From Aspidapion aeneum (lineage: Eukaryota; Arthropoda; Insecta; Coleoptera; Brentidae): a stretch of DNA of 64,000 nt. Positions 1 to 11,390 of the stretch are shown here, piece after piece (positions within the stretch are counted from its first letter, which is position 1; each line of letters begins with the position of its first letter). Made by a program: the position numbers and the translations under genes. The notes beneath the pieces were generated by a model. That model saw nothing but the letters and a program-made list of their open reading frames with translations. It had not been told where the DNA came from and searched no databases. The DNA lies in contig OY755039.1 in the NCBI GenBank assembly GCA_963576565.1, forward strand, positions 128,844,640 through 128,908,639. Reading direction: 5' to 3'.

Positions 1-400
1 AAAAAACGGCCCGAGTTGTGGAACCGAACCGAACCGAACAACTCGTGGATTTTGCACCAGGACAACGCACCTGCCCATAACGCACTATCTTTGAAGCAGT
101 ATTTGGCCAGTAAGTGCACTCCAGTGCTCGAACACCCGCCGTACTCACCAGATTTGGCACCGTGCGACTTTTTTTTGTTTCCGAAGATAAAATCTGTTAT
201 GAAAGGGCAGAGCTCATAAAGGCCCTCACCAAAGAAGACTTGCAGCACTGCTTCGATTAATGGAAAAAACGTATGGAAAGGTGTGTGGCGAGGGGAGGGG
301 AGTATATTGAAGGGGAGCATTCGAATGGAGAATATTTTTTATAATAAAACCCTTTTTCGTAACCAGTCTCGTTATTTAATAGCCAGACCTCGTATATCAG
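1..400 (+). mobile_element. mariner-type DNA transposon, 3' part
   Basis: The window opens inside a mariner element. The C-terminal half of its transposase is followed by about 55 bp of non-coding DNA. That tail (roughly 355-398) reads CCAGTCTCGTTATTTAATAG and then GCCAGACCTCG before a TA, which looks like a mariner 3' terminal inverted repeat next to a TA target site. The 5' half lies outside the window, so the matching repeat cannot be checked. The coding part is decayed, so this copy cannot move by itself. The exact 3' end is inferred. Confidence 0.75.
16..344 (+). pseudogene. mariner transposase, C-terminal fragment (broken)
   Basis: This is the C-terminal part of a mariner-family transposase, the cut-and-paste enzyme that excises the element and inserts it at TA. 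The frame opens at the window edge. It contains HQDNAPAH and later SPDLAPCDFFLFP. The aspartate of QDN and the aspartate of PCDFF are separated by 34 residues, which is the DD34D spacing that defines mariner. After KSVMKGQ the frame is lost (stop near 217), and residues that normally follow appear to be deleted. A second frame from 222 reads ALTKEDLQHCFD, then a stop at 258-260 where a glutamine is usual, then WKKRMERCVARGGEYIEGE, ending at 344. It therefore has a deletion or frameshift and a nonsense change, and is inactive. Confidence 0.85.
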
Positions 401-3261
401 GTTTAAAATTTAAAATAACAATTAAACTTATGATTTTATCTCGTACTTTTTATTTGTTACCTATATGTCGGTGTTCAAAAGTTCATATAAAATTCAATCA
501 GTACTAATTTATAACCTTAATATTATGAATCACTAATAAAAACTATGTCGTCATTTTACTGATTCAGGACTTAAGTAGGTTTATTAATTTTAGTTCCATG
601 AAAAACATGCTTTATTCAAATTCATTGCAAAATGTTATATCCGGTAATGTTGAAAAAAAGATAAACAAGTAGTTGTTAATAACCCATTATTGATATTACG
701 AAATTTTTTGCAGGATTTTCTTTCATCCAATATTTAAATACAAACAAGAACTATTACACAGTTAGAAAATTGCATGTTAGGCATTACCTTCGGGTCATAG
801 AAAAATAGATAAGAAGTTTTTGAAGTGTAAACTTCTTTAGGCGCGTTTAGCAGTTTTTGTGGGTAATGAATTGAACTGAGCCGTCAGGCTCGGCTATGTA
901 ACCTTCATTCGGGTGAAGTCGGCTCAAGTCGACTAACTGTGTAGAGGAACATTCAGCGAGCGATATGATGATGCAGATGAAGGCCAGTATTATTCATTTC
1001 GCCTTGTTGAAGTTTACACTTCTGCCGTGTGGCCTTAAACACACACAATTTTTTTTAGTAGTTAAAGTTTTATAGTGTTATCGCTATCTTTGCCATAAGA
1101 CTCCAAACTAAACTGAAACCGAATTAATGTCACGCCACAGGACCGTCGTCGCACATAGCACAATCACGTGATTAACACGTAAAAAACGTGTGAGAAAAAA
1201 AAGTATTTTAAAAGCTACGTTACGTTATTTTCAAGTAAATTTTAAGTAGATTTGCGACTTGCATGGCTTTTCTAGCAAATATTTTTGAGATTTAACTAGA
1301 AGCAGCGCCACCTATTGGCGAAAAATGTTTACTTCGACGAAATCTATCCCGGAGTGCTTTTGCCTCTAAACTCCAAAAACCAATTAATGAACTGACCCCT
1401 GATCCTTCAAGATCACGACGTATCAGTTAATAACCTGATAAAGACACATTAATATTGTGTGAAAGTGTTTACTGTTGAAAAATCTTGTTTAGCTTTTAAA
1501 GAAAACATAATGTATGTATAGAGATTTTGTCTTACCTTAATCGCCATCTTTTAAAATGGTCTTCAGGTGTAGTAGTCTTAAACAAGTGAAGTTTTAGAAC
1601 TTCCTTTCGCGTCACTTTTAAGTTTAAAAAAAACATATAGAAAAAAAACCTGACAAAATAATACGCAAAATGTTAGTAGGTTTGAGAAGTCTTAATCTAG
1701 TGGCATTTTAGAACATGTTGTGGAGGACTTTGTAAGTGTGAATTTGGCACATGAAAATAACGAGGGTATAGTTTTTGCAAAGTCAGTTGAATAAAGGTTA
1801 AAGCCGACCATCGGCATATCCTTTAAATAAAGTGACGTGGGCGGCGGTAGATATACTCATGAAAATTATTTCATTTAATTATGGCGTAAGAAAGAAATAA
1901 AAATAGATAATAAAACTTTCTATTCCTACACCTACAGAAACGACACTGATTTATTTTCTTTCATTATTCAACTCTGCATACTGCCGACTAAAGGGGTCCC
2001 GAAAAGCACATCCGAAAGCAATTAAAAGCGCATCTCAAAAAAATCTGCCAATCAGGTGCCGTCTATCCACCTGTTCTCGGTCGGTCGGAAAACAAATACT
2101 TTGTGCTCGGACAAAGAACCGCGCATTTTCTCTGTCGGTAGGGTTGAAATTATACCAGGAAGATTTTATATGAATTTGGATAACTTTTGAAGGCCAGAAT
2201 AAAGCAAAATTTCATGAAATCGATAGAACCCCGTATTAGGAGCATTTCAGGTGACTTTGCAAAAACTATAAAAAAGACGTTATATACACAGCACCAGAAA
2301 CTTTAGCAAAAATTACATTTTTATAGCTTGATTCCTCCTTGTTTTTAAGTAGTCTTTAAGGATGTACATTTAACAAAAGGAATATTGCATGGTGTGAGGT
2401 TGTTTTTTTTGGAAAAAATATCTTTATTATTTTTGTTCACGTTAATTTAACTTTGATATGATTTTTGTGCTATGTGGGGTAATGGGTGGAGCGGAGATGC
2501 AGCCGTTCCAATCGGCCGATTTTGGGGGCGGCCGACCGATTTTTTTAAGCAGATGCCATGCGGTGAAGAATTTACGAAAATGAAGGACACGAAAAATTGG
2601 CAAAATATTTCTTGTCTTAGGCAATTTTATTTTATCAATTTTTTTGTTCAAAATTTTTAAAGTTAAAAAATAAGCACTGGAGGTGTGTGCAGGTATAAAT
2701 GATCGCACTAACGTAGACCCACAACATTTGGTATGCTTTTAAACATTGACAATTGGAAAAATACATTGAAAAGTACTGTTGGCATAAATTTATTGAAACG
2801 TTGCGTTTGACTGTTGTAGGTTTTCTATAATATAAAGACACAATTTAGAAGAGACCTTAAAAGTTTTGACACAATTCGTTAGCTTATAATATATTGGGGC
2901 ATCTGTTCGAGTGTGAAGCACTTCAATACCAAAATCACTCTTTGTCATTACCAAATTTTTATGGGTTTTTCCAAAAACTCAGAAAATACTAAACCGATTT
3001 TTTTTAACCAAATTCGTTAGATCTTAACAATTTTAAGCTCTAAATAGTACCTTTTTTCAAACACACAAGGTCAGTTTGCCCGACTTTGCAGGATCTGGGG
3101 AGATGTGGGATGACATATTTGGGTTTTAAAAAAAATCAAAACTTTCTAAGATATGACCATTTAAAGTTTCGCCTAAAAAAATTAAATCCCCTAATATTGA
3201 AAAAAAGGAGGAAAGTATTAAACACACGATAAAAAATACTCTGCCAATATATGGGCCCCTA
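401..3261. other. gene-less AT-rich stretch
   Basis: I see no credible gene. Short open frames (for example either strand of 2440-2840) show no recognisable domain and overlap each other on opposite strands. The DNA is AT-rich with scattered homopolymers. I recognised no complete transposon. Confidence 0.6.
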
Positions 3262-3848
3262 AGCTCACACTAGGTACTATAGTTATAGTGTACGTGTGAG
3301 CTAATATAACTAAAAACTAAAATATATTTTATTCAACTCCAGACTAAATTACCTTTTGTTTGATACCACACAAGCCATGTTTTGACTTAAACTCAAATTT
3401 TTGAAATCTACCTCCACCCTTAAAAAAAACAAAAACTAAAATGTATTTTGTTAAACTCCGGACTCAATTACCTTTCGTTTCATATCACACACGCCATATT
3501 TTCACTTAAACTCTAATTTTTGAAATCTACCCCCACCCTTTTATTTGGTTTGTGTTCGATGGATTTTGTTCATTTTTAAACGGGACCATCTCGGCCCAAA
3601 ACCCGGCCTAGGTACCAAATTTCATTAAAATCGGCCAAGCGGTTTTTGAGTTATGAGCGTTGGTCGTTACAGACAGACATACAGACAGAGAGACAGACAG
3701 ACAGACAGACGGCGCAACAAAAAAGTTTCAAAATCATCTGAAACGCAAAGATATATCAAAACTTTTGAAATCGGAGCAACTTTTTTTTTCTCGAAAAAAT
3801 TAGGATCACCATAGCTCACACTACTATAGTATAGTATATGTGTGAGCT
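3262..3848. repeat. repeat bracketed by two small hairpins
   Basis: Two imperfect palindromes of the same design, AGCTCACAC...GTGTGAGCT, lie at 3262-3302 and 3813-3848 and bracket about 510 bp. Inside is an imperfect tandem duplication (about 3310-3425 and 3430-3540). It is followed by a LINE-like 3' sequence (ACCAAATTTCATTAAAATCG, then GCCAAGCGGTTTTTGAGTTA) and a (CAGA)n microsatellite at about 3672-3710. The tail resembles RTE-type LINE or SINE 3' ends common in insects. The role of the hairpins is unknown. Confidence 0.6.
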
Positions 3849-4409
3849 AAAATATATATTTTACTTTTCTCAATTATTACTTTGTTTTTGGTGTAAATCA
3901 CATTTTGTCACCCTCTGGCAACTGGAATATTCAAAAATTTTCGCCTGTGGCGTCTTTCTTTACCTGTTTATTTTAATTTCAGCCCTAAGAATTATTAGAA
4001 ACAGTAAAAAAAATAATAATTTGGTTTTTGATTCCTCCTTGGCCCCTTTCCCCTGGCAATCCTGGATCCGTCACTGGGGGGGTCGGCGGCATTTTCCCCG
4101 TCCTGCTCTATGCGGCCACTAGTCTAGCGACGGCCCTGTACGCTAATTCAAGCCGAATCGGAGTTGGAGAGTATTAGCATTGAGTGAAGAAGTTGTAACA
4201 CCGTTCTTTTTCGGAAACGGAAAACGGAGCAGTACTAATTTCTGTTCCTAGACAGCAACGGGTAGAGTCAATGCAGTGCAGAAAAGTATATGTTATAGCA
4301 AGTTGTAACATATAAGTAAAATTAACCCTGACTTCTTGGATTTTGGTTTGCCGAAAAATATGAGGAAAACAGTTTTTTGTTTATATGTAAAAAGTGTATC
4401 TGTTTTAGA
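3849..4409. other. gene-less stretch
   Basis: No gene or complete element is seen. Variants of the phrase AAGTTGTAACA begin here (4190, 4300) and recur to about 6070 outside the inserted elements, which suggests one older locus broken up by insertions. Confidence 0.5.
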
Positions 4410-5416
4410 CAGTGCGGAACTTAATAGACCCCACCCTTCTAACTTTTGAACCGAAAGAGACATTGATTTCTGGTAAAAAGTCTTTTCAATGGGATCTTTT
4501 TTGAGGGTATTTGAGCTAAGTGACAGTCATGTCAAAATAACCAAATGTCAAAAATTTGACATACCAACAATTTTTTTAAATTGGAAGGGGAGAATGTTAT
4601 ACTTCTTTCAAAAGGTTTGTTGATTGTCTATACAGGAAAATTTAACATTTTAAAATCGGTTACTTTTCACAGATTATTTTTGTTCGCGGTCGGCTCTCAA
4701 AAAATTAAGTTTTTATCAAACAATTTTTTTTTAATGATTTGTTTTATAATAAATTGATTTTTTATGCTTCTTACTGATGACAAAACCTAAATATATATTT
4801 TTTTTAATTTATAGAGGAACGCGTGATGTGTAATAACTATTCTAAAATAATTTAAAATAAACAAAAAAGTTTTGAAAAAATGACCATTCAGCACGTTTTC
4901 GTATTGAAATTTTTTAACTTATTTTTAGGTTCTGACATAACTTAGAAGTATAAAAATTCAGTTTATGAGGGAACGTCCTTAAATTACGTAACGCAAAAAT
5001 TCAGGATTTTTGATACCCCCTCGCCCCCCTCGTAACGCATTTACAAGAAAAAACATATTAAAAAAATATTGAATGTAACGCAAAGCCAAACCCCCCTCCC
5101 CCCTAGAGCGTTACGTAATTTAGGGACCGGCCCTGATAAAATAAATCAATTTAAATGATTTTTTTGCTTGATAAAAAATTGACTTTTTTTAGTCGACCGC
5201 GAAGAAAAATAAACATATCTCCTAGGAAACTAAATCGATTTTAAAAATTTTAAATGTGTTCCAATTTAAAAATTTTGTTGTTATGTTATGTCATAATATA
5301 ACTGTCACACAGCTCAAATATCCTCAAAAAAAGTTCTATTAAAAAGACTTTTTACCAGAAATCAATATCTCTTTTTCTTCAAAAGTTAGAAGGGGGGTCT
5401 ATTTAAGTCCGCACTG
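4410..5416. mobile_element. non-autonomous foldback DNA transposon, ~1 kb
   Basis: The terminal inverted repeats are about 140-150 bp. The left starts CAGTGCGGAACTTAATAGAC and the right, read inward on the minus strand, starts CAGTGCGGACTTAAATAGAC. The match continues through TTCTAACTTTTGAA, TTTCTGGTAAAAAGTCTTTT and TATTTGAGCT. Weaker symmetry continues inward (GCGGTCGGCT / AGTCGACCGC), so most of the element can fold on itself. There is no coding capacity. I found no clear target-site duplication. A CAGTG start would suit hAT-like elements, but the superfamily is not established. Confidence 0.7.
4968..5134. mobile_element. MITE family 1, copy 1 (nested)
   Basis: This ~167-bp hairpin element sits in the middle of the 4410-5416 transposon. 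Its ends are GTCCTTAAATTACGTAACGC and, on the other strand, GTCCCTAAATTACGTAACGC, preceded by AGGG on each side. Related copies lie at 43101-43249 and 53865-54011. Because it interrupts the symmetry of its host, it inserted later. Confidence 0.75.
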
Positions 5417-5794
5417 TGTATACACACTTTTTTTATTCAAATCTGCATCGATTTTTTTTTAACAATAAAAAATACTAAAAAGAATGAAGCTTGGGGCAAG
5501 TTGTATTAAAATGACTGCAGCAAGTTGTAACATGCTAAAACTTACCTCGGAACTAAGAACAACATATTTATAAACCTATTATCTTGAGTTCTTTTAATAT
5601 GTTTATAAGTTTAAAATAGGTTATTATGTTATTAGTTATGTTAAAAAAAGGTTGGGAAATGCTTAAAGAACACAAGTTTGTTTAAGTTTATGAGCTAGAA
5701 ATTTAAAAGTAAATTTCACATTAGAAACTTAAAATATAATTATTTTTTACTTACTTATAAATGAGAAGAGAACTTTAACCTTTATATTCTTATT

Positions 5795-5882
5795 TGTTAC
5801 AACTTGCACCAGGTGCTGTTACAACTTGGCCCAGGTGTTGGTACAACTTTCCGCAGGTGATGTTACAACTTGCCCCGACACC
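5795..5882. repeat. 22-bp tandem repeat, four units
   Basis: Four units with a period of 22 bp start at 5795, 5817, 5839 and 5861. The consensus is close to TGTTACAACTTGCCCCAGGTG. The third unit is the most diverged. It is non-coding. Confidence 0.8.
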
Positions 5883-5885
5883 AGG

Positions 5886-6047
5886 CAAGCGCGGATCTGG
5901 GTTAAAATCTAGGGGTGTAATATACATTTTTTCTAGGGTTGAGTGGGGGTAATTTTTCGGTTTTCCCTTTAATTGTTAGCAAAAAGTGCATATTTTTTTT
6001 TGCTAGGGGGGTAATTACCATGTTACCACCCCTCAAATCTGCGCTTG
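5886..6047. mobile_element. MITE family 2, copy 1
   Basis: A ~162-bp element with inverted ends CAAGCGCGGATCTGGGTTAA and CAAGCGCAGATTTGAGGGGT. It has G-rich and C-rich flanks and a T-rich centre. A second copy, with its ends in the reverse order, lies at 10623-10805. It is non-coding; short frames on both strands are only shadows of the repeat. Confidence 0.7.
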
Positions 6048-6709
6048 ATCCCGGGGTAAATTGTAACAGAAAATGTATCAACAAAAATATTTGTCTACCC
6101 CTTATTAATGACATTTTTACCAATATTAATATATTTCTCTGTAGCCAAAACATACAAGTACAGATCTTAATATTAATTGTAAAGAAAATTACGCCGAATT
6201 GAGAGTTAGTAAAAAAATTGTTAGAGCCCGCCCCGGTCTCCCCGACCTATACCTCTTCAAAATATGTATGGACGACACTATCCTCTTGAGAAAAAAATTA
6301 GTTTTCTTAGATTTTGTTTTTAGGAAAGAGAGCACCATTATGTTTTAACGACTCATTTAATTTTTACAACCATTTTCAAGTGTTGGTCGGGGAGTGAAAT
6401 AGAGGCACTTGAAGTCCAAAAAAAGACCATAATGAAAAAATTTTATGCCTGACTTTCTTGGAATTACATCTTTAAAATCGTGTTAGTCACACCTGAACAT
6501 TACTTTTATATTTTAAGCCTATTGTCTCCAGGGCCGCACAGAGAACTGAAGGGGCCCTGGGCCAACCCGCTAGTTGCCATTTTAAATGTAAATAAATAGG
6601 ATGTTAGGATTCGCATATTTTTGTTATTGCAATACCGGTTATCATATTTCTGAGTCGACAGAGTAGCGAACGGTAACGCCATCTTTAATAACCATAACGG
6701 ACATGGTTA
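6048..6709. other. gene-less stretch
   Basis: I recognise nothing here beyond AT-rich unique-looking sequence. Confidence 0.5.
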
Positions 6710-7373
6710 GAGGAAGGTCGCCTAATTTTGGATAGTTTTTTATTTTAACTTTTTTTGTGTGACGAAAACATATTTTGTTAATTCTTCTGTTCCTAAAATA
6801 CGTTACGTCAATAAAAACAGGGTACGCTCACAAAAATATGTATTTCAACCCTAAAGAATACAAAAATTCGACCAAAGTAAAACAAAGCACTTTTTCAAAT
6901 TTAAAAATAGGGTTCCTAAAATTAGATACCCTATATTAGCAGGGCAACTACATGTGTTCCTAATTTTCGATATCGAAATTTAGGTATAACTTCCTATCCA
7001 AAATTAGGCACCTTTATATTCTAGGTTATTCGACTAATATCAAAAAGTCCGTGAGAGAAATTCTTATTTCAAATACATAGTCTTGTTCTACAACTATCCT
7101 TGTACATCCTTGCCCAATTACATTTTCCTGGGCTAAGTACTTACCTATTAATAATGGTTTACACGTGGAGCAACAAAAAACTCGTTTTCACATTTAAACA
7201 CATAAGCTTATGTCACCACCTAGTGGTGAACAGTCGAACTATGCGCTTCACAGAGAATCATTTTGTGTTAGAGGCGCTTCATTTTGTGGTTTGAATTGAA
7301 GGAAACTCTAAACGGGTTTTGAGATAATGCGGTATCCAAAATTAGGCACCTATCCAAAATTAGGCGACTTTCC
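6710..7373. mobile_element. non-autonomous element with TCGCCTAATTTTGGATAG ends
   Basis: Terminal inverted repeats GGTCGCCTAATTTTGGATAG (left) and AGTCGCCTAATTTTGGATAG (right, minus strand) bound ~660 bp. A TA lies just outside each end, which would fit a Tc1/mariner-like MITE. Internal copies of TATCCAAAATTAGGCACC occur at about 6992 and 7333. There is no transposase. The superfamily is inferred from the TA only. Confidence 0.65.
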
Positions 7374-7726
7374 CTATAAGAGCTTTTTTTGTCAGGCACT
7401 TTAAGCATCAATTTTGTTATAGTTTTGGTTATATTTGTGGTTAGTAACAATAAGTTTTTTTCGAAAAACAGACTTTGAATATGTTACATTTTAAAAACTC
7501 TTATTTTATGTTGAACTAATCTCGAAATTTGGTAATTTCTACCGGATTTTAATAGTTTTATGAATATTTTTACAAGTTTTGCTTCTTAAAAATATATGAC
7601 TACAAAAAAAATAAAAAAGTTGAGTATGAGTATAGTTCTCTGAAAAACGAGAGTTGATTCGATGACCGGTACACCCTAGTCCGTTGTCTTGATGGTGCAT
7701 GCGCCGCACCGTGGCTCTCACTTTTC
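7374..7726. other. gene-less stretch
   Basis: AT-rich sequence. The short minus-strand frames have no recognisable domain. Confidence 0.5.
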
Positions 7727-8823
7727 ACCTAAACGTTTATTCTTGACTGTTCGTGAGGTGAGATAAGGTGAGCGCTCACCAAATCTATCTCAAGACGCTA
7801 TTCTTGAAGACCGTGAGGTGAACTTAAGTTCACCACCTTTTTCCACGGGGAAATAAATCAACGGGAATTGTTGTGATGTTTATAACCTAACCTTTGCCTG
7901 TCAGTTTTGTTTTGGCCCATTTTTATAAAAAAATTGAAACTATCAAAACATTTCTCCCGAAAACAAAACTGACCACCAAAGAGAGAGGTGAGGGTTCGCC
8001 AAATCTCAAGACACTATTCTTGACGGCCGTGTGGTGAAGTGTCCCTTTTACGGGTGAACTTAAGTTCACCACCTTTGTCCACGGGGAAATTAATACATCG
8101 GAGTTTTTGTGGTATTTATAACCTTAATTTTTGAAGTGTGAAGGTCCTTAATATTAATTAGTCACCTTTTTTTGAAACTCGTAGACAATAATTGAGTACA
8201 AGCAAAATTTCGGATTTTCATTGTCCATTTATTTTAATTTAAATACAACGATTCGGTTAGTAGGTATTTCTAACCGTTTTCAAGTGTGTAGGTTTAATAA
8301 AATAATAAATCTCTAGGATTATTATTAGTGTGTTACACTACACTTGAAAACGGTTAGAGATACTTACTAACCGAAACCTCGTGTCTAAATTAAAATAAAT
8401 AATAACAATAAGTCCGATATTTTGTTTCTAATTAGATACCTATTTTTATAAATAAAAAACCATCAAAACGAAACAAAACAACCCAAAATAAGGTTAGAAA
8501 CGCCACAGTAGGGACTTATTGGAATAAAACCTAACCTTATTTTAGAGTCAACTTTATTCTGACAGATTTATAAAGAAAACTAACAGCAAACCTCTCAAAA
8601 TGGACATACCAAAGTCAAATTTAAAAATAAAGTCGCAAGTTCATTTAATAAATACAGACACTAATAAATCCGGTTCTTTAATACACAAGGGCCGATTTTT
8701 GAAAGAAAGCAGCTGCTCTTTATATGTAAATCTGTCACAATACGGTCGATTTTAAAATAAGGTCAGGTTTTATTCCAGTAAGTCACCTCACCTCACGGGC
8801 AGTCAAGAATAAACGTCCTGGGT
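7727..8823. mobile_element. foldback-like element with CGTTTATTCTTGACTG ends
   Basis: CGTTTATTCTTGACTG followed by (T/C)(T/C)CGTGAGGTGAG is found at 7734-7762 and, inverted, at about 8786-8816. This gives ~30-40-bp inverted repeats around ~1.1 kb. Internally the motif TATTCTTGA..CCGTG.GGTG recurs, with two perfect 18-bp palindromes GGTGAACTTAAGTTCACC at 7817-7834 and 8053-8070. Inside the right half a second inverted pair, around ACTTATTGGAATAAAACCT, lies at 8513-8531 and about 8764-8783. It is non-coding and probably composite. Confidence 0.6.
8252..8375. mobile_element. small hairpin MITE (nested)
   Basis: The ends TTCGGTTAGTAGGTATTTCT and TTCGGTTAGTAAGTATCTCT (minus strand) continue to AACCGTTTTCAAGTGT, giving inverted arms of about 37 bp around a 50-bp loop. 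It sits inside the 7727-8823 element. The loop phrase AATAAATCTCTAGGATTATT also occurs near 9570, hinting at another related fragment. Confidence 0.75.
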
Positions 8824-8850
8824 TAAAGCAAGCGATAAAGTGCTCACTTA

Positions 8851-9233
8851 CACCCGGTTCCCACCTACGACTTTCTCGTGCGTGCCCACGCACGCGTCAC
8901 ATTACTGTCATAACATTTCATATTGTGATCATGTGACGCGTGAGCGGGCACCCACGAAAAAGTCGTAGGTGGGAACCGCGTGTTACACCCGGTTCCAACC
9001 TACGACTTTCTCATGGGTGCCCGCTCACGCGTCACTTGATCTCAATATGAAATAAACCGACAGTCAGGTGACGGGTGCGCGGGCACGCACGAGAAAGTCC
9101 TCTTACACCTGATTCCCACCAACGACTTTCTCGTGGGCGCCCGCTCACGCGTCATATGATGTCAATATAAAATGTTATCACAGTCATGTGACGCGTGCGC
9201 GGGCACGCACGAAAAAGTCGTAGGTGGGCACCG
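8851..9233. repeat. array of three palindromic ~115-130-bp units
   Basis: Three head-to-tail units lie at 8851-8980, 8986-9099 and 9106-9233. Each is itself an inverted repeat. The left half reads CACCCGGTTCCCACCTACGA, then CTTTCTCGTGGGTGCCCGCT, then CACGCGTCAC. The right half is its inverse, ending in GTCGTAGGTGGGAACCG. The arms are GC-rich and the ~35-bp loops AT-rich. They differ by scattered substitutions, so the duplications are not recent. It is non-coding. Confidence 0.85.
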
Positions 9234-10622
9234 AGCTTTAGGTGATCGGTGGTCCTAGGTGGACACCGGGCTTTACAGGCACGGAATTCAAGAATAAATC
9301 CAGTGCTAGAACCGGGGCTAATTTTTTCAATAGGACAGTAAGCTGCGGCCCTATAGCCCTTATTTAAATACAGCCCTGAATGTCATTATTCATGATGCTT
9401 TACATGGAAATCTTGTACCTATATATATAGATAGTTACCTGAATTCCTTCGAGTACCGAGTACTTAATCCTATAAATAGAAACCAGTTTTAGTTCGTGTA
9501 ATAGTGGCATTGGAGAAATTCTAATAGCTTCTTTGTGCAGTATAACTATCGAATCGTCTTGCAAAGCCTAATAAATCTCTAGGATTATTAGATTAAATAG
9601 AATTTTTATTACCGTTAAAGGGACCCCTACGCTACATCACCGCTCATAGGCGTAACTATCTTCTGGCATAGACAGCGGCGCAATTATTTGGGTTCAATAG
9701 GTGGGGCTTAGCCCCCCAACTCAAAATAAGCCCCCCTAACAATACGAATTTTAAAATTAACCAAAACTTTTGCATTTGGTTCCATTTTTTAAAAAAATTT
9801 CTATAAATTTGGCTTGCGGCATTATTTGTTTTTTTTTTCTGCGGTCCCATTTTTAACAAGAAGTATTTTTTGTAGTTTTTTTTTACAATTTTTCTGCCTA
9901 TTTTTTTCAAATGTTACGAAGTTTAAAATATTTTCGCTTGCGGTGCATTTTTTGGAAATCAATAGTGTATGTTGCAGATATTGCCCTCTGCCGCGTAATT
10001 TTTTCTGAAAAGTACTAAATTTTTAAAAATATTTCGTCTGAAGCGGGTCTCACACCATTACTGACAGTATTTTTATATACAGGTTGGGAATTTAACTGGC
10101 GCAAAGTCGCTACAGCTTCAGGTTGGAAAATGCGGACAAAACGCAAAAACACGCCAATTGAGTTTTTTGTAAGCTTCCCGGTCATGGCAAAAAAAAAAAT
10201 TCCACCCCTTTTGAGGGTAAAACTCACCCCGACTTCATTTTTTTTAAAAGGATGATACCACTTGTGGCACGCTGTTGGAAAGGGCTTTCCAAAAGAAAAT
10301 TGATTGTGCCGTTTTTTTCCATTTTTAACAAATGGTAATTTTCTAGCGTGAAAAAATTATTTCATATCAAAAAATTCCTCTGATACTTACAAAACCATTC
10401 TAAGGTACAGTTTTTAGTGATCTGTATTTTCTGAATTTGTTTTTAGAAAAGTGTATGAACCGCTTTATCTCAATTTGGACTTTTTATTGTAAAAAATAGA
10501 CTTGGAAAAAATTAAGGTAAGTATAGGTACAAAAAAATTATCGCATCTTTTCTGCCAAGAAGATGAGGCTCCACCCAAGATAAAACACACTGACTATAAT
10601 TTTAGAGTCCAGTCCCCGATTC
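9234..10622. other. gene-less stretch with decayed repeats
   Basis: There is a further fragment of the CAAGAATAAA repeat family near 9290, and G-rich/C-rich phrases at 9690-9740. No gene is seen. The short frames on both strands at 9656-10227 overlap one another and carry no domain. Confidence 0.5.
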
Positions 10623-10805
10623 CAAGCGCGGATTTGAGGGGGGGGTAACGGGGTAATTACCCCCCCCTAGAAAAAAAATGCACTTTTTCCTAATAAAATA
10701 AGGGAAAACAGGAGATTACCCCCCTAGAAAAAAAATTATATTGCAAAAAAAAATTTCGTCGACTGTTACCCCCCCCCCCTAGATTTTGACCCAGATCCGC
10801 GCTTG
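10623..10805. mobile_element. MITE family 2, copy 2
   Basis: CAAGCGCGGATTTGAGGGGG opens the element, and AAGCGCGGATCTGGGTCAAA (minus strand) closes it. Internal CCCCCCCTAGAAAAAAAAT phrases match the 5886-6047 copy in inverted orientation. Long C runs make exact length uncertain. Confidence 0.7.
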
Positions 10806-11390
10806 CCCGATTCTTCCTTTTTCACGCTAGAAATGAAAAGAAATGAACAAATTAAAATTCTTAAGGGGGGCTAGTTAACTCGGAAGTGAGTTCTACTACT
10901 CTATGTTGTATTAGGGATACAAGGGAACGTGAGAGTAATAAATTAAGCCTCGTTACATTATGCATCTAGAAGATTTTAAACTTCTCGGGAAACAGTAATG
11001 TGTTTCATTCCAAAACTGCCCATAAAAACAGAAAAGCAATAATACGTTCCTTTTTCTTTAGGCCATAATTCTCTATTATTGACACAACATGAACATTGTG
11101 GAGCTTTATGTCTTTTTGGACGACTTTTTATAGTCTAGGTCCAAGTTGCCGTAGATAAAGTGCATTTTTATGAGCATGATAGTAAAATATATGTCTACAC
11201 ACCCTGTTTATGCATGGAATCCAAATCGATTTTAATCTGGATTTTGAGAAGTTTACAGGTCGCTTTAAAAACAATCTCAGTTTTGAATTGCCTTGACAAA
11301 ATTGAAATTGGTAGTCAGTGATCATGTCTAATAGCGTATTCTATTGGGAAAAATAGTGCAGCGCTAGTGCACAACTGGTTCCATTTTTTC
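10806..11390. other. gene-less stretch
   Basis: No gene or repeat recognised. Confidence 0.5.
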
